8,613 nt of DNA, from contig CASDHD010000049.1 of NCBI GenBank assembly GCA_949280095.1, forward strand, positions 1 through 8,613, given 5' to 3'. Each line of letters opens with the position of its first letter. Within the stretch, counting starts at the first letter, position 1. The translations under genes and the position numbers were made by a program. Shown here one piece after another: positions 1-6,390 of the stretch. The notes below the pieces were generated by a model. The model ran no database searches and was not told where the DNA came from. It was given only the letters and a program-made list of their open reading frames with translations. Source of the DNA: an uncultured Bacilli bacterium (lineage in GTDB: Bacteria; Bacillota_I; Bacilli_A; RF39; UBA660).

Positions 1-60
1 AATCTGCCTAGACAAATTTTCCTTTTTTACTTAGTCAATCTTCCAAATTCGTAAATTTTG

Positions 61-99
61 AAAAATAAATAAAAAAAAGGAGAACACTGTCTCACTTTT
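61..99 (-). terminator. Probable rho-independent terminator
   Basis: Read leftward, AAAAG, a bulged T, GAGA, a six-base loop CAGTGT, then TCTC and CTTTT form a stem of about nine pairs. It is followed by a long T-rich run (complement of 61-78). The stem is weak in GC but the T-tract is strong. It lies about 165 bases past the last stop codon, so it could end the filament operon. It could also end a short transcript started from the promoter-like pair at 114-141. Confidence 0.55.
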
Positions 100-113
100 C
101 TTGTTATTTCGAA

Positions 114-141
114 AGTATAAGTTTTTCACTCCAGTTTTCAA
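114..141 (-). promoter_or_regulatory. Promoter-like -35/-10 pair reading leftward
   Basis: On the minus strand TTGAAA (complement of 136-141) and TATACT (complement of 114-119) are separated by 16 bases. Each matches the sigma-70/sigma-A consensus at five of six positions. A start would fall near 107, just before the terminator-like hairpin, so the product would be only about 40-50 bases unless the hairpin is read through. In sequence this AT-rich such matches arise by chance, so the call is tentative. Confidence 0.3.
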
Positions 142-160
142 TTGTCAATTTGAGATCTCT

Positions 161-174
161 ATTTACTAGTAAAT
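161..174. repeat. 14-base perfect palindrome
   Basis: ATTTACTAGTAAAT is its own reverse complement. It lies 20 bases upstream (in the leftward direction) of the TTGAAA promoter-like box and could be a binding site for a dimeric regulator. No regulator gene is in the window, and AT-rich palindromes of this size can be fortuitous. Confidence 0.3.
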
Positions 175-204
175 TAACAATAATTTACTTTAAATTTTTA
201 TTGA

Positions 205-235
205 CCGGTATTTAAAATAAATTTAAGAAAACCGG
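205..235. repeat. CCGGT/ACCGG inverted repeat after the last gene
   Basis: A five-base GC-rich stem (205-209 with 231-235) encloses an AT-rich stretch that can itself pair (TTAAA with TTTAA). It begins about 30 bases past the last stop codon. It could be a 3'-protecting hairpin, but no T-run follows it directly on the minus strand, so I do not call it a terminator. Confidence 0.3.
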
Positions 236-264
236 AACACTTGACTTTCCTTCCTGTAATTACA

Positions 265-2499
265 TTATTGTGTATTTACAGGTGGAACTTCAATTTGAAT
301 CTCATTTATACTTTCTATGCTATTATTTGTACTTGGACTAGGAACTGAACTTGTTCCAGCATCTTGTACACTGCTACTGTTACTAACAGTAGGATTTATA
401 CTTGTTGCGTCACTATCATCAAGAGGAATTTCTGGACTTACATCATCATTATCCATCTTATCATCTACATCTTCGAAAACCTCATTATTATCGACTAGAT
501 TGTCTTGTTTACCTTCCTTATCTTCCCCTGAAAGATTTGAATCAGCGCTCGCGCTATCCTTCAATTCCGTATCATCCATGATGTCTACAGAATCTCCAGA
601 CCCTACTCCATTAGTAGTATCAATCTCATCGTCAATCTTATCGGTAGTAATTTCAGTATTACTGTTAGATGTTGTTGTTTCTTCTGGATAAGTAGATGGA
701 TCACCACCCTCATAAGCTATATAACGTACATTATTAATATTACCATTTAGATGTTGAATTCTAACATAACCCGTAATATTACCGTCTGCATCACGCATAT
801 ACGTAATGCTTTCTTCTGTAGAGGCTGGCTTGTCTATTCCATAATATTTATTTAAGCGTTCAATTCTTCTTAAATATTCTTCTTGTTTGTTTTGATCTTC
901 TGACATATTCAAGTTAAGAGCATGTAACACATAACCATCATAAATTCTACCTAATGGTAAAATTTCAAACCAATTATAAGTTCCATCGCTATAAATGTAA
1001 ACACTAAAATTATAAAGTGAACTGAAATATCCTTCTCGATAATCTAGAAGACCATCAATATACATACCATTTTCTGGTAAAGAATACCTCGTAATATAAT
1101 CAGAAATTAAATTACTCTGCTCACTATTTGCATTCGTACCTGTTGTCCATAAAGAAATTAATGTATTCGCATCATAAGAATCACCATAAACAACATCTAG
1201 ATTATCTATAAAAGTAAGATACATCTTATTCTTTTGTTCTTTAATTTCATCTCTATCTAGCGATCCATTATTTAAAACCGTTACCCTTAATTTACCTTCT
1301 TCTTTATGTTTAGAATTATAAATATAATCTAAAAGCGAAGGTTCAATGACAACTTTGCCATCTTTAAAGGTATGAAGTACTCCGTTAGGTATCTCAGATT
1401 CAATTACTGGGTTTTGCAACACTGATAAAATGTCTACATATTCAGCAATATCTTCTGGATTTTCAGTTGAGTAAAACTTTTTCAAATATTCTATAAAAAT
1501 ATTTTGCCACTTCGAGCTGTCTGTTTCATCAACAAAACTATATCCATCACTCGTTGTAAAATACATTTCTTTAGAACCAGCATCTTGTGTATATGTTTTA
1601 GCATATCCTACAAAATTGTCCTCAATTGTATAAACATATCGTTTTAGAGTATTGGTAACATCCGTAACAACCTTCACAGAAGATATTCCCGGAATATCCA
1701 AATTCGCTAAATTACAACTAGATGAATCAACACCATACATTGCAACGTATTTTTTGATTGCATCAATTTCAGAAAATGATGCTGTTGAATTTTCTCCAGT
1801 ATCTTTATTGTACCAATAAAGAGCATTTTCAGCATAATATGCATCATACTCCTCTAACATTTTATCAAAATTAGTACAATCTCCTGGACTATTTAGTGCC
1901 AATATTTTTGGACTAACTGCCTCAACTATTTCATCATAAGCTCTTCTTGTATAAGTAGCTGTTCCTTTGATAGTCACATTAACAGTTTCTATCTTAGAAG
2001 GACTACTATCTACATAAGTGTCTTTCGCGTTAATTGTAAGTGTTACACCAGAAGCTAAAGAACTTCCTGTACACCAAACAATACCCTTTGAATCACGTTG
2101 GACTTGTTTTACTACACTACAACTACCATTTACTATTCCATTTGTGTTTGTAACAGTAAATTTAATATTACTATTTATATTAGCAAAATCAAGTTTACCC
2201 TCTGCATCAGGAATTGAATATTCAAAAAATGCATTTTGAGCATCTGGAACATAACGATAGTCATCTTCTACTAACTTGATATCGGTTATTTCAATATCTT
2301 TATCAGTAGTTATGATACGTTTTTCTTCAGTATACAGTTTTGCTGTATACACGACTTCATTATCTACTTCCTCTTTATATTTTGACTGTGACTTAGGAAA
2401 AATACCGTAACTCAATATGTTCAATACCAAAGTTGTATAAATAATAGCTTTGTAGAACTTCTTGTTATATTTTATTTTCCCTACGTCTAAAATAAGCAT
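265..2499 (-). CDS. Large secreted surface protein with acidic Ser/Asp/Asn-rich tail; candidate tip or distal subunit of the filament
   Basis: The encoded protein has about 744 residues and I do not recognise its family. It has a basic N-terminus, one hydrophobic segment (about 18-33), then SQS-KY (S39, K40, Y41), which resembles the cleavage region of the fibre subunit at 6391-7014. It is therefore probably a substrate of the SipW-type peptidases. A beta-rich stretch with a cysteine pair (C127, C143) spans about 65-185, followed by a longer mixed region to about 600. Residues about 600-744 are low complexity (Asp, Ser, Thr, Asn, Glu) and probably disordered. There is no LPXTG motif and no C-terminal membrane segment. 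It is the last gene of the series, 47 bases after its neighbour if ATG 2497-2499 is the start. A GTG directly before it (2500-2502) is in frame but lies inside the Shine-Dalgarno sequence. Tip or adhesin is a guess from position and size. Confidence 0.85.
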   Translation of the reverse strand: MLILDVGKIKYNKKFYKAIIYTTLVLNILSYGIFPKSQSKYKEEVDNEVVYTAKLYTEEKRIITTDKDIEITDIKLVEDDYRYVPDAQNAFFEYSIPDAEGKLDFANINSNIKFTVTNTNGIVNGSCSVVKQVQRDSKGIVWCTGSSLASGVTLTINAKDTYVDSSPSKIETVNVTIKGTATYTRRAYDEIVEAVSPKILALNSPGDCTNFDKMLEEYDAYYAENALYWYNKDTGENSTASFSEIDAIKKYVAMYGVDSSSCNLANLDIPGISSVKVVTDVTNTLKRYVYTIEDNFVGYAKTYTQDAGSKEMYFTTSDGYSFVDETDSSKWQNIFIEYLKKFYSTENPEDIAEYVDILSVLQNPVIESEIPNGVLHTFKDGKVVIEPSLLDYIYNSKHKEEGKLRVTVLNNGSLDRDEIKEQKNKMYLTFIDNLDVVYGDSYDANTLISLWTTGTNANSEQSNLISDYITRYSLPENGMYIDGLLDYREGYFSSLYNFSVYIYSDGTYNWFEILPLGRIYDGYVLHALNLNMSEDQNKQEEYLRRIERLNKYYGIDKPASTEESITYMRDADGNITGYVRIQHLNGNINNVRYIAYEGGDPSTYPEETTTSNSNTEITTDKIDDEIDTTNGVGSGDSVDIMDDTELKDSASADSNLSGEDKEGKQDNLVDNNEVFEDVDDKMDNDDVSPEIPLDDSDATSINPTVSNSSSVQDAGTSSVPSPSTNNSIESINEIQIEVPPVNTQ

Positions 2500-2509
2500 C
2501 ACCTCCTTT
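2498..2509 (-). promoter_or_regulatory. Full-length Shine-Dalgarno overlapping the start codon
   Basis: The minus strand reads AAAGGAGGTGAT, complementary over 12 bases to the usual 3' end of 16S rRNA. The ATG at 2497-2499 begins inside it, only two bases after GGAGG, and a GTG at 2500-2502 lies within it. The usual 7-8 base spacing would place initiation at the in-frame ATT of 2491-2493. There is no other in-frame ATG in the first 200 codons, so one of these must be used. Confidence 0.7.
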
Positions 2510-2510
2510 A

Positions 2511-2527
2511 ATGTTTATCTTAAACAT
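2511..2527 (-). repeat. Small hairpin directly upstream of the ribosome binding site
   Basis: ATGTTT (2511-2516) and AAACAT (2522-2527) form a six-pair stem with a five-base loop, ending two bases from the Shine-Dalgarno at 2498-2509. It could separate translation of the last gene from that of the gene before it or tune access to the site. It has no T-run and is too weak to terminate transcription. Confidence 0.35.
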
Positions 2528-2546
2528 ATTGTTTTATTCTATATTT

Positions 2547-3137
2547 TTATGAACCTATTTGTTCAACTTTATATCCTATAGCAACAACTTCCTTAGACAA
2601 TGGATTATTTTCATCTGTATAATCAGCTAATTCTTCAATCTTCGATTTATCATATTTGACACGCATTGTAAAAGTTAAATTAAAATTAGTTGGTAAATAG
2701 ATATTATCTAAAATATACATTGTACTATTCTCTGGACACGTTGTCGTATCACTATTTTCACACTCTATTTCGTTATATCCCGTTGAAATGTCCTCTATTA
2801 TAAACGATTTGTCAACAAAAATCAAGAGTTTTAAGTTAGATTTTACATCCATTTTAGTTGTATCTACTACAAAAGAGTAATTAAATGTCAATTCATTATC
2901 TGGAGTATCTTCTGTAATTTTACGCAAAATAGCTGTATCACATACATCTCCACTATTATTCACGCAATATACGCTTAAGTCAAAACGAGCCGTAGAGGCA
3001 TTATCTGACCCATTAAAACTGCTAATATATTTAGAATAGGTTATTACAGTCGTAAGAAGTAACATTACTCCTGCATACATGAATAACCATTTACCCAAAT
3101 TTTTTCGAAATTTCTTACTCTGTAATAATCCTTTCAT
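2547..3137 (-). CDS. Minor TasA-like/SipW-substrate subunit, 196 residues
   Basis: This is a small secreted protein. A Lys/Arg-rich N-terminus (1-16) is followed by a hydrophobic segment (17-33) and then ITYS-KY (S35, K36, Y37). The fibre subunit has GTYA-KY at the same place. A-R-F (50-52) follows KY, corresponding to A-K-W in the fibre subunit. This spacing is what is known of SipW-dependent signal peptides. The mature part (about 160 residues) looks beta-rich and has two cysteine pairs with identical spacing, C58-x7-C66 and C126-x7-C134. The ATG follows the TAA of the upstream peptidase gene after one base, with AGGTG as ribosome binding site, so translation is probably coupled. A plausible role is a connector, cap or low-copy subunit processed by that peptidase. 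The function is inferred and the family is not firmly recognised beyond its signal region. Confidence 0.85.
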   Translation of the reverse strand: MKGLLQSKKFRKNLGKWLFMYAGVMLLLTTVITYSKYISSFNGSDNASTARFDLSVYCVNNSGDVCDTAILRKITEDTPDNELTFNYSFVVDTTKMDVKSNLKLLIFVDKSFIIEDISTGYNEIECENSDTTTCPENSTMYILDNIYLPTNFNLTFTMRVKYDKSKIEELADYTDENNPLSKEVVAIGYKVEQIGS

Positions 3138-3138
3138 T

Positions 3139-3723
3139 TTATTTCACCTTTCTCTTTTTTTCCAGAGCTTCTTTTGCTCTTTTTTCTTCCCTAAATTTTT
3201 GAAATTCTATTTCTTCTTCCGTTAAAACAGGATTTCCATTTTTATCAGTGCTTACCAAAAAGCAAATCATAATTCCAATTAGCAAGACCATTACCATCGT
3301 AAATGGACTTTTTAAGGCAGCTGTTAATTTACCCAACCCACTTAGTTGCATAACACATTTTCCAATAATACGATCTACACTCAAAGGCGCATCTTCAGTA
3401 TTATTGTTATCACCCTTTGTAATCATCATTCCATCATAGATAGAAACAATTCTATGGGTAACGAAAACGCCCTCAACATCATAAAATGTAATAATATCAT
3501 CTGGCTTATAATCATCTGCTTTTGTATCTACTAAAATCATATCTCCAATATGTATGGTCGGTTCCATAGAACCAGAAATGACTTCTAATACTCCATAGCC
3601 ATTTATTGTTGCTAAATCCTTCCCCAAAATTTGGATACAGAAGAAGTTATAAACATTAAAGGCTAAGAGTAATATCAGTAGAAGTGTAGCAATGGCTATG
3701 CCAATCTTCTTTATGATTTTCAT
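3139..3723 (-). CDS. sipW: SipW-type (ER-type) signal peptidase I, short form
   Basis: This is a membrane serine protease that removes signal peptides on the outer face of the membrane. There are 194 residues: a membrane segment at 7-28, catalytic Ser52 in SGSMEP, and His90 in VTHR where bacterial P-type enzymes carry the general-base Lys. The conserved TKGDNNN box (102-108) with D111 follows, then a second membrane segment at about 140-157. His in place of Lys is the known mark of the ER-type/SipW branch. A charged cytoplasmic tail (158-194) contains EFQKFR (173-178), a motif repeated in the other peptidase of this locus. The start has a GAGGGG ribosome binding site six bases upstream. The gene begins 18 bases after the preceding stop and ends one base before the minor subunit gene, which suggests it serves that protein and probably the last one. 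The symbol reflects family membership only. Confidence 0.93.
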   Translation of the reverse strand: MKIIKKIGIAIATLLLILLLAFNVYNFFCIQILGKDLATINGYGVLEVISGSMEPTIHIGDMILVDTKADDYKPDDIITFYDVEGVFVTHRIVSIYDGMMITKGDNNNTEDAPLSVDRIIGKCVMQLSGLGKLTAALKSPFTMVMVLLIGIMICFLVSTDKNGNPVLTEEEIEFQKFREEKRAKEALEKKRKVK

Positions 3724-3741
3724 TTTTTACCCCTCTTTTTC

Positions 3742-6285
3742 TTAATCTAGCGAACAACTATCTGTTACGTTTTTATAGTGAATTCCTAAACTAAATCCGT
3801 AAATATCATTAACATTTTCTTCATCCGTTGTTGCAGCTTTTTTACCGATTGCGGTGTCTAAAGCATTATTGATATCTACCCATTTCCAATTCAACCAAAC
3901 TTCAGCAAAGTTAATTGTTTCAGAAGATTTTGCCTTGATAGTAATTATTGGGTAACCTTCTTCTATAAAATTAATCTCTTTTGTATTTCTAGTTGTTTTG
4001 TTTCCTTGGTTTAAAAGGAAATAATTACTATTACAATACTGCTTATTATCACTACCACAAGTAGCTTGTACATTATTTCCTAAATAATGGAACCCATCGT
4101 ATTTAAGGATATATCCCATATTTAAGCATCCTTCATTAACACAAACTGTATCTTCTGCTAAAGTAAAGCCAACGATTTGAATATCAACTCCAGTATCATT
4201 ATATAAATTAATTTTATATTCACCTTTAGCACCAGGATAGATAAGTGTTTGATCGTTTGCTTCTTTATTACTAAACAAATCTGGATCAAATATCCAAAAT
4301 GTTTTATACACTTTATCATCAGGTGTTTCAATAGCACTTGATTGATCATAAATAGCATATAAATTCGTAATTGGTTTTGTATTTTCTGTTATCGTATAAT
4401 CTCCTGTAATACTTGCCGTTGTACTATTTTTATTTTCATCGTATCCAATAAATGCATAATATGTACAATTTGTAGAGTCTGCACTCATGAAAGGCTCAAT
4501 ATTACTTAAACCTAGTACATCTCCAAGTTCTAAAGAATAAGTTCTTACTGTACTTGTTTCATCATCCTTATTTAAGATATCGAAATATCCACCATTTGAA
4601 TATAGATTTACAATATATTTTTGAGTAATTGTTAATTTAAATGTTGCTACACTATCAATTTCAACACCATTAACATATCCTTTTGCTGTGAAGTATATCT
4701 CTCCAGTTTTATTGGCTTTAATTTCAATTGGTAAACTTGTAGGACCACTTCCATCAGTAACAGAATCGTATATAACTCCTAAATAAGTAAGAGCATTTGC
4801 TGGATCATCTACAGAAACAACAATTCTTGTACTTGGATTATCTTTGTCTAAAATAGTAAGTACATTATCAACATAAGTCCAAGCAATTTCACCAGTAAAC
4901 AACGCTCTGTCATGGCTATTTAATATAATAGTCTTTGTACCTACATTATTTCCATCTTTATCAACGGAAAGAGCCATTGTATAATTATCACGATCCGTTT
5001 TAAGTTCGTATCCATCATGATTTTTAAAGTTAATTGTTTTATTTATAACACTATCATTATTATCTTTAAGTCCTAATGTAACTACTACATTTGTTGGAGT
5101 CATAGAAGAATTTGGTTTAAGAATAATCTCTCCTATTCCTTCTTCATTAATAGGAAGCATTGTCTTTGTAATATTCTCATTATCAAGTCCAACAATAATA
5201 TTACTAATATCTTCTTGTACAACAGTAGGATTTTTTCCATCAATAGTTTCTACTACTTGATATTTTATAATACATAATTCATCGTTTTCTAAGAAACATG
5301 TAGAAGGCCAATGAAGAATTTGAATAGAACGTTTTACTTCCTTTGGAACATCTGGAGTACTAGGTTGACTTGGATCAGTTGGTTTTTCTCCTCCTGGACC
5401 ACTTGGATTCCCAGGAGTCGTTGTATTTCCTGAAGATCCTGAACTTCCTGGACTGCTAGGATTAGTTGAAGAACCAGTACTAGTTGGTTTTGAAACCGCA
5501 TTTGGATTTTTTCCATCTACTACTTTTACTTCATATTCTGCAGTATATACTTGACCATTATAGGTTAAACTAACAGTAATGGTAGCTGTTCCACTCTTTA
5601 CACCCTTAACAACTAAAACACCATCTACTATGCTTGCTGTTGCAACTGATGAATTACTAGAAGAAGCACTTACTTCTCCGCTAAGCCCTTTTAGACTAAA
5701 TGGTATACTCTTTGATTTATTGCTACCTAAATAAATAGTTCCAGAAGTTTGTTCAAGTTCAATTTCTCTTGTAGCATCTCCTATACTAACTTTAGTACTT
5801 GCTTTATAAATCTTGCCATTCGTCGTAGTTTGTAAATAAACACTTATATCTCCAACACCTTTAGGATTTAGAACTACATATCCATCGCTTACATAACATG
5901 TGGCAATACTTGCATCGCTTGTAACACAGGTAAATGATTCTGGTGCAATACTATTATAAGTAAAACCTATTTTTAAATTACTATCTGTAACAGACATTTC
6001 ATAATAATTACTTTCAAACTGCAAATTTTGATTTAAAACTTCTTCCTTTTGATTTGTATCTTTATCAATTGTATAATTACCTTCATTACGGAAAAGATTT
6101 CCTAGTTTTCCAAAAAAACCAGAAGTACAACTCGTAATCAACAAAAGAAGCAAAATAATGATAATAATAATGTAGATAATAATACGCTTTTTGTCTTTTT
6201 CTTCTTCATCATTATCATCCTTCAAAAAATCATTATTTTGTAACTTATCTTTCAAATTATCTTGCAATTTTTTCAAAGGTTTCAT
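3742..6285 (-). CDS. Membrane-anchored multidomain surface protein with Ig-like stalk and C-terminal TasA-like domain
   Basis: This is an 847-residue protein, probably the membrane-rooted base of the filament. I chose the ATG at 6283-6285 because AAAGGAG lies eight bases upstream; the earlier in-frame ATG (6313-6315) has only a poor site and would add ten residues. Layout: a charged cytoplasmic N-terminus (1-33); one very Ile/Leu-rich membrane helix (34-52), positively charged on the inner side, so an uncleaved N-in anchor is likely; two bacterial Ig-like (BIG2-type) domains, about 95-168 and 175-256, the second with the typical VLVVKGVKSGTATITVSL pattern; a Pro/Gly/Ser/Thr linker (about 260-316); further beta domains (about 318-555); an InlB B-repeat-like region (about 557-646); and a C-terminal domain (about 655-847) resembling the fibre subunit. 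The Cys in LLITSC follows the membrane helix but is not in a proper lipobox. Two of its cysteine pairs are spaced CX7C (330/338 and 743/751). The anchoring role is inferred. Confidence 0.88.
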   Translation of the reverse strand: MKPLKKLQDNLKDKLQNNDFLKDDNDEEEKDKKRIIIYIIIIIILLLLLITSCTSGFFGKLGNLFRNEGNYTIDKDTNQKEEVLNQNLQFESNYYEMSVTDSNLKIGFTYNSIAPESFTCVTSDASIATCYVSDGYVVLNPKGVGDISVYLQTTTNGKIYKASTKVSIGDATREIELEQTSGTIYLGSNKSKSIPFSLKGLSGEVSASSSNSSVATASIVDGVLVVKGVKSGTATITVSLTYNGQVYTAEYEVKVVDGKNPNAVSKPTSTGSSTNPSSPGSSGSSGNTTTPGNPSGPGGEKPTDPSQPSTPDVPKEVKRSIQILHWPSTCFLENDELCIIKYQVVETIDGKNPTVVQEDISNIIVGLDNENITKTMLPINEEGIGEIILKPNSSMTPTNVVVTLGLKDNNDSVINKTINFKNHDGYELKTDRDNYTMALSVDKDGNNVGTKTIILNSHDRALFTGEIAWTYVDNVLTILDKDNPSTRIVVSVDDPANALTYLGVIYDSVTDGSGPTSLPIEIKANKTGEIYFTAKGYVNGVEIDSVATFKLTITQKYIVNLYSNGGYFDILNKDDETSTVRTYSLELGDVLGLSNIEPFMSADSTNCTYYAFIGYDENKNSTTASITGDYTITENTKPITNLYAIYDQSSAIETPDDKVYKTFWIFDPDLFSNKEANDQTLIYPGAKGEYKINLYNDTGVDIQIVGFTLAEDTVCVNEGCLNMGYILKYDGFHYLGNNVQATCGSDNKQYCNSNYFLLNQGNKTTRNTKEINFIEEGYPIITIKAKSSETINFAEVWLNWKWVDINNALDTAIGKKAATTDEENVNDIYGFSLGIHYKNVTDSCSLD

Positions 6286-6325
6286 ATTTTTTACTCCTTT
6301 CTTCCCATCTTGCATTTAATTCCCG

Positions 6326-6355
6326 AATAAATCTATGAATATTCATAGATTTATT
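6326..6355. repeat. Perfect 30-base palindrome after the fibre subunit gene
   Basis: AATAAATCTATGAAT (6326-6340) is followed directly by its exact reverse complement (6341-6355). As RNA it gives a stem of up to 13 pairs with a four-base loop. It lies between the fibre subunit stop (6391) and the anchor gene start (6285). No T-run follows on the minus strand, so it is more likely an RNA stabiliser, processing site or partial read-through block than a full terminator. Such an element would make the subunit message more abundant than the downstream message. Confidence 0.75.
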
Positions 6356-6356
6356 T

Positions 6357-6377
6357 GGAAGTTAAAAACTTCCATAT
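6357..6377 (-). repeat. Hairpin ATATGGAAGTT-TTT-AACTTCC downstream of the fibre gene
   Basis: A seven-pair stem GGAAGTT/AACTTCC with a three-base loop is preceded on the minus strand by ATAT. The same ATATGGAAGT...AACTTCC design occurs upstream of the fibre gene at 7078-7100. It sits directly before the 30-base palindrome. The sequence identity of the two hairpins suggests a shared binding, processing or duplication origin. Confidence 0.65.
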
Positions 6378-6390
6378 GCCTTTACTTAAA

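Larger units (their letters stand above)
1..264. other. Gene-free region after the last gene of the locus
   Basis: I find no convincing coding region on either strand. The stretch is very AT-rich and holds several short symmetric elements: a CCGGT/ACCGG inverted repeat (205-235), a 14-base perfect palindrome ATTTACTAGTAAAT (161-174), GAGATCTC (152-159), a leftward promoter-like pair (114-141) and a terminator-like hairpin with a T-run (61-99). The leftward gene series ends at 265, so this is probably the 3' boundary of the transcription unit, perhaps joined to the start of the control region of whatever lies further left. Confidence 0.6.

Noticed and set aside
317..691. Rightward 124-residue open frame
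   Set aside because: Antisense shadow of the Ser/Asp-rich tail of the leftward gene; low-complexity Leu/Ser composition and no ribosome binding site.
265..700. LPXTG sortase signal at the end of the last protein
   Set aside because: The C-terminus ends in polar residues (EVPPVNTQ) with no LPXTG, hydrophobic stretch or basic tail, and no sortase gene is in the window.
4158..4358. Second leftward frame inside the anchor gene
   Set aside because: Out-of-frame reading of an AT-rich gene whose main frame carries recognisable domain patterns.
5334..5516. Leftward 60-residue frame over the Pro/Gly/Ser linker, and a possible collagen-like repeat there
   Set aside because: The frame is a shift of the linker codons. 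The linker itself has no regular Gly-X-Y period, so it is a flexible spacer, not collagen-like.
6118..6140. Lipoprotein lipobox in the anchor (LLITSC)
   Set aside because: Residues before the Cys do not fit L-[AS]-[GA]-C, and the 33-residue charged N-terminus is too long for a type II signal; an uncleaved anchor fits better.
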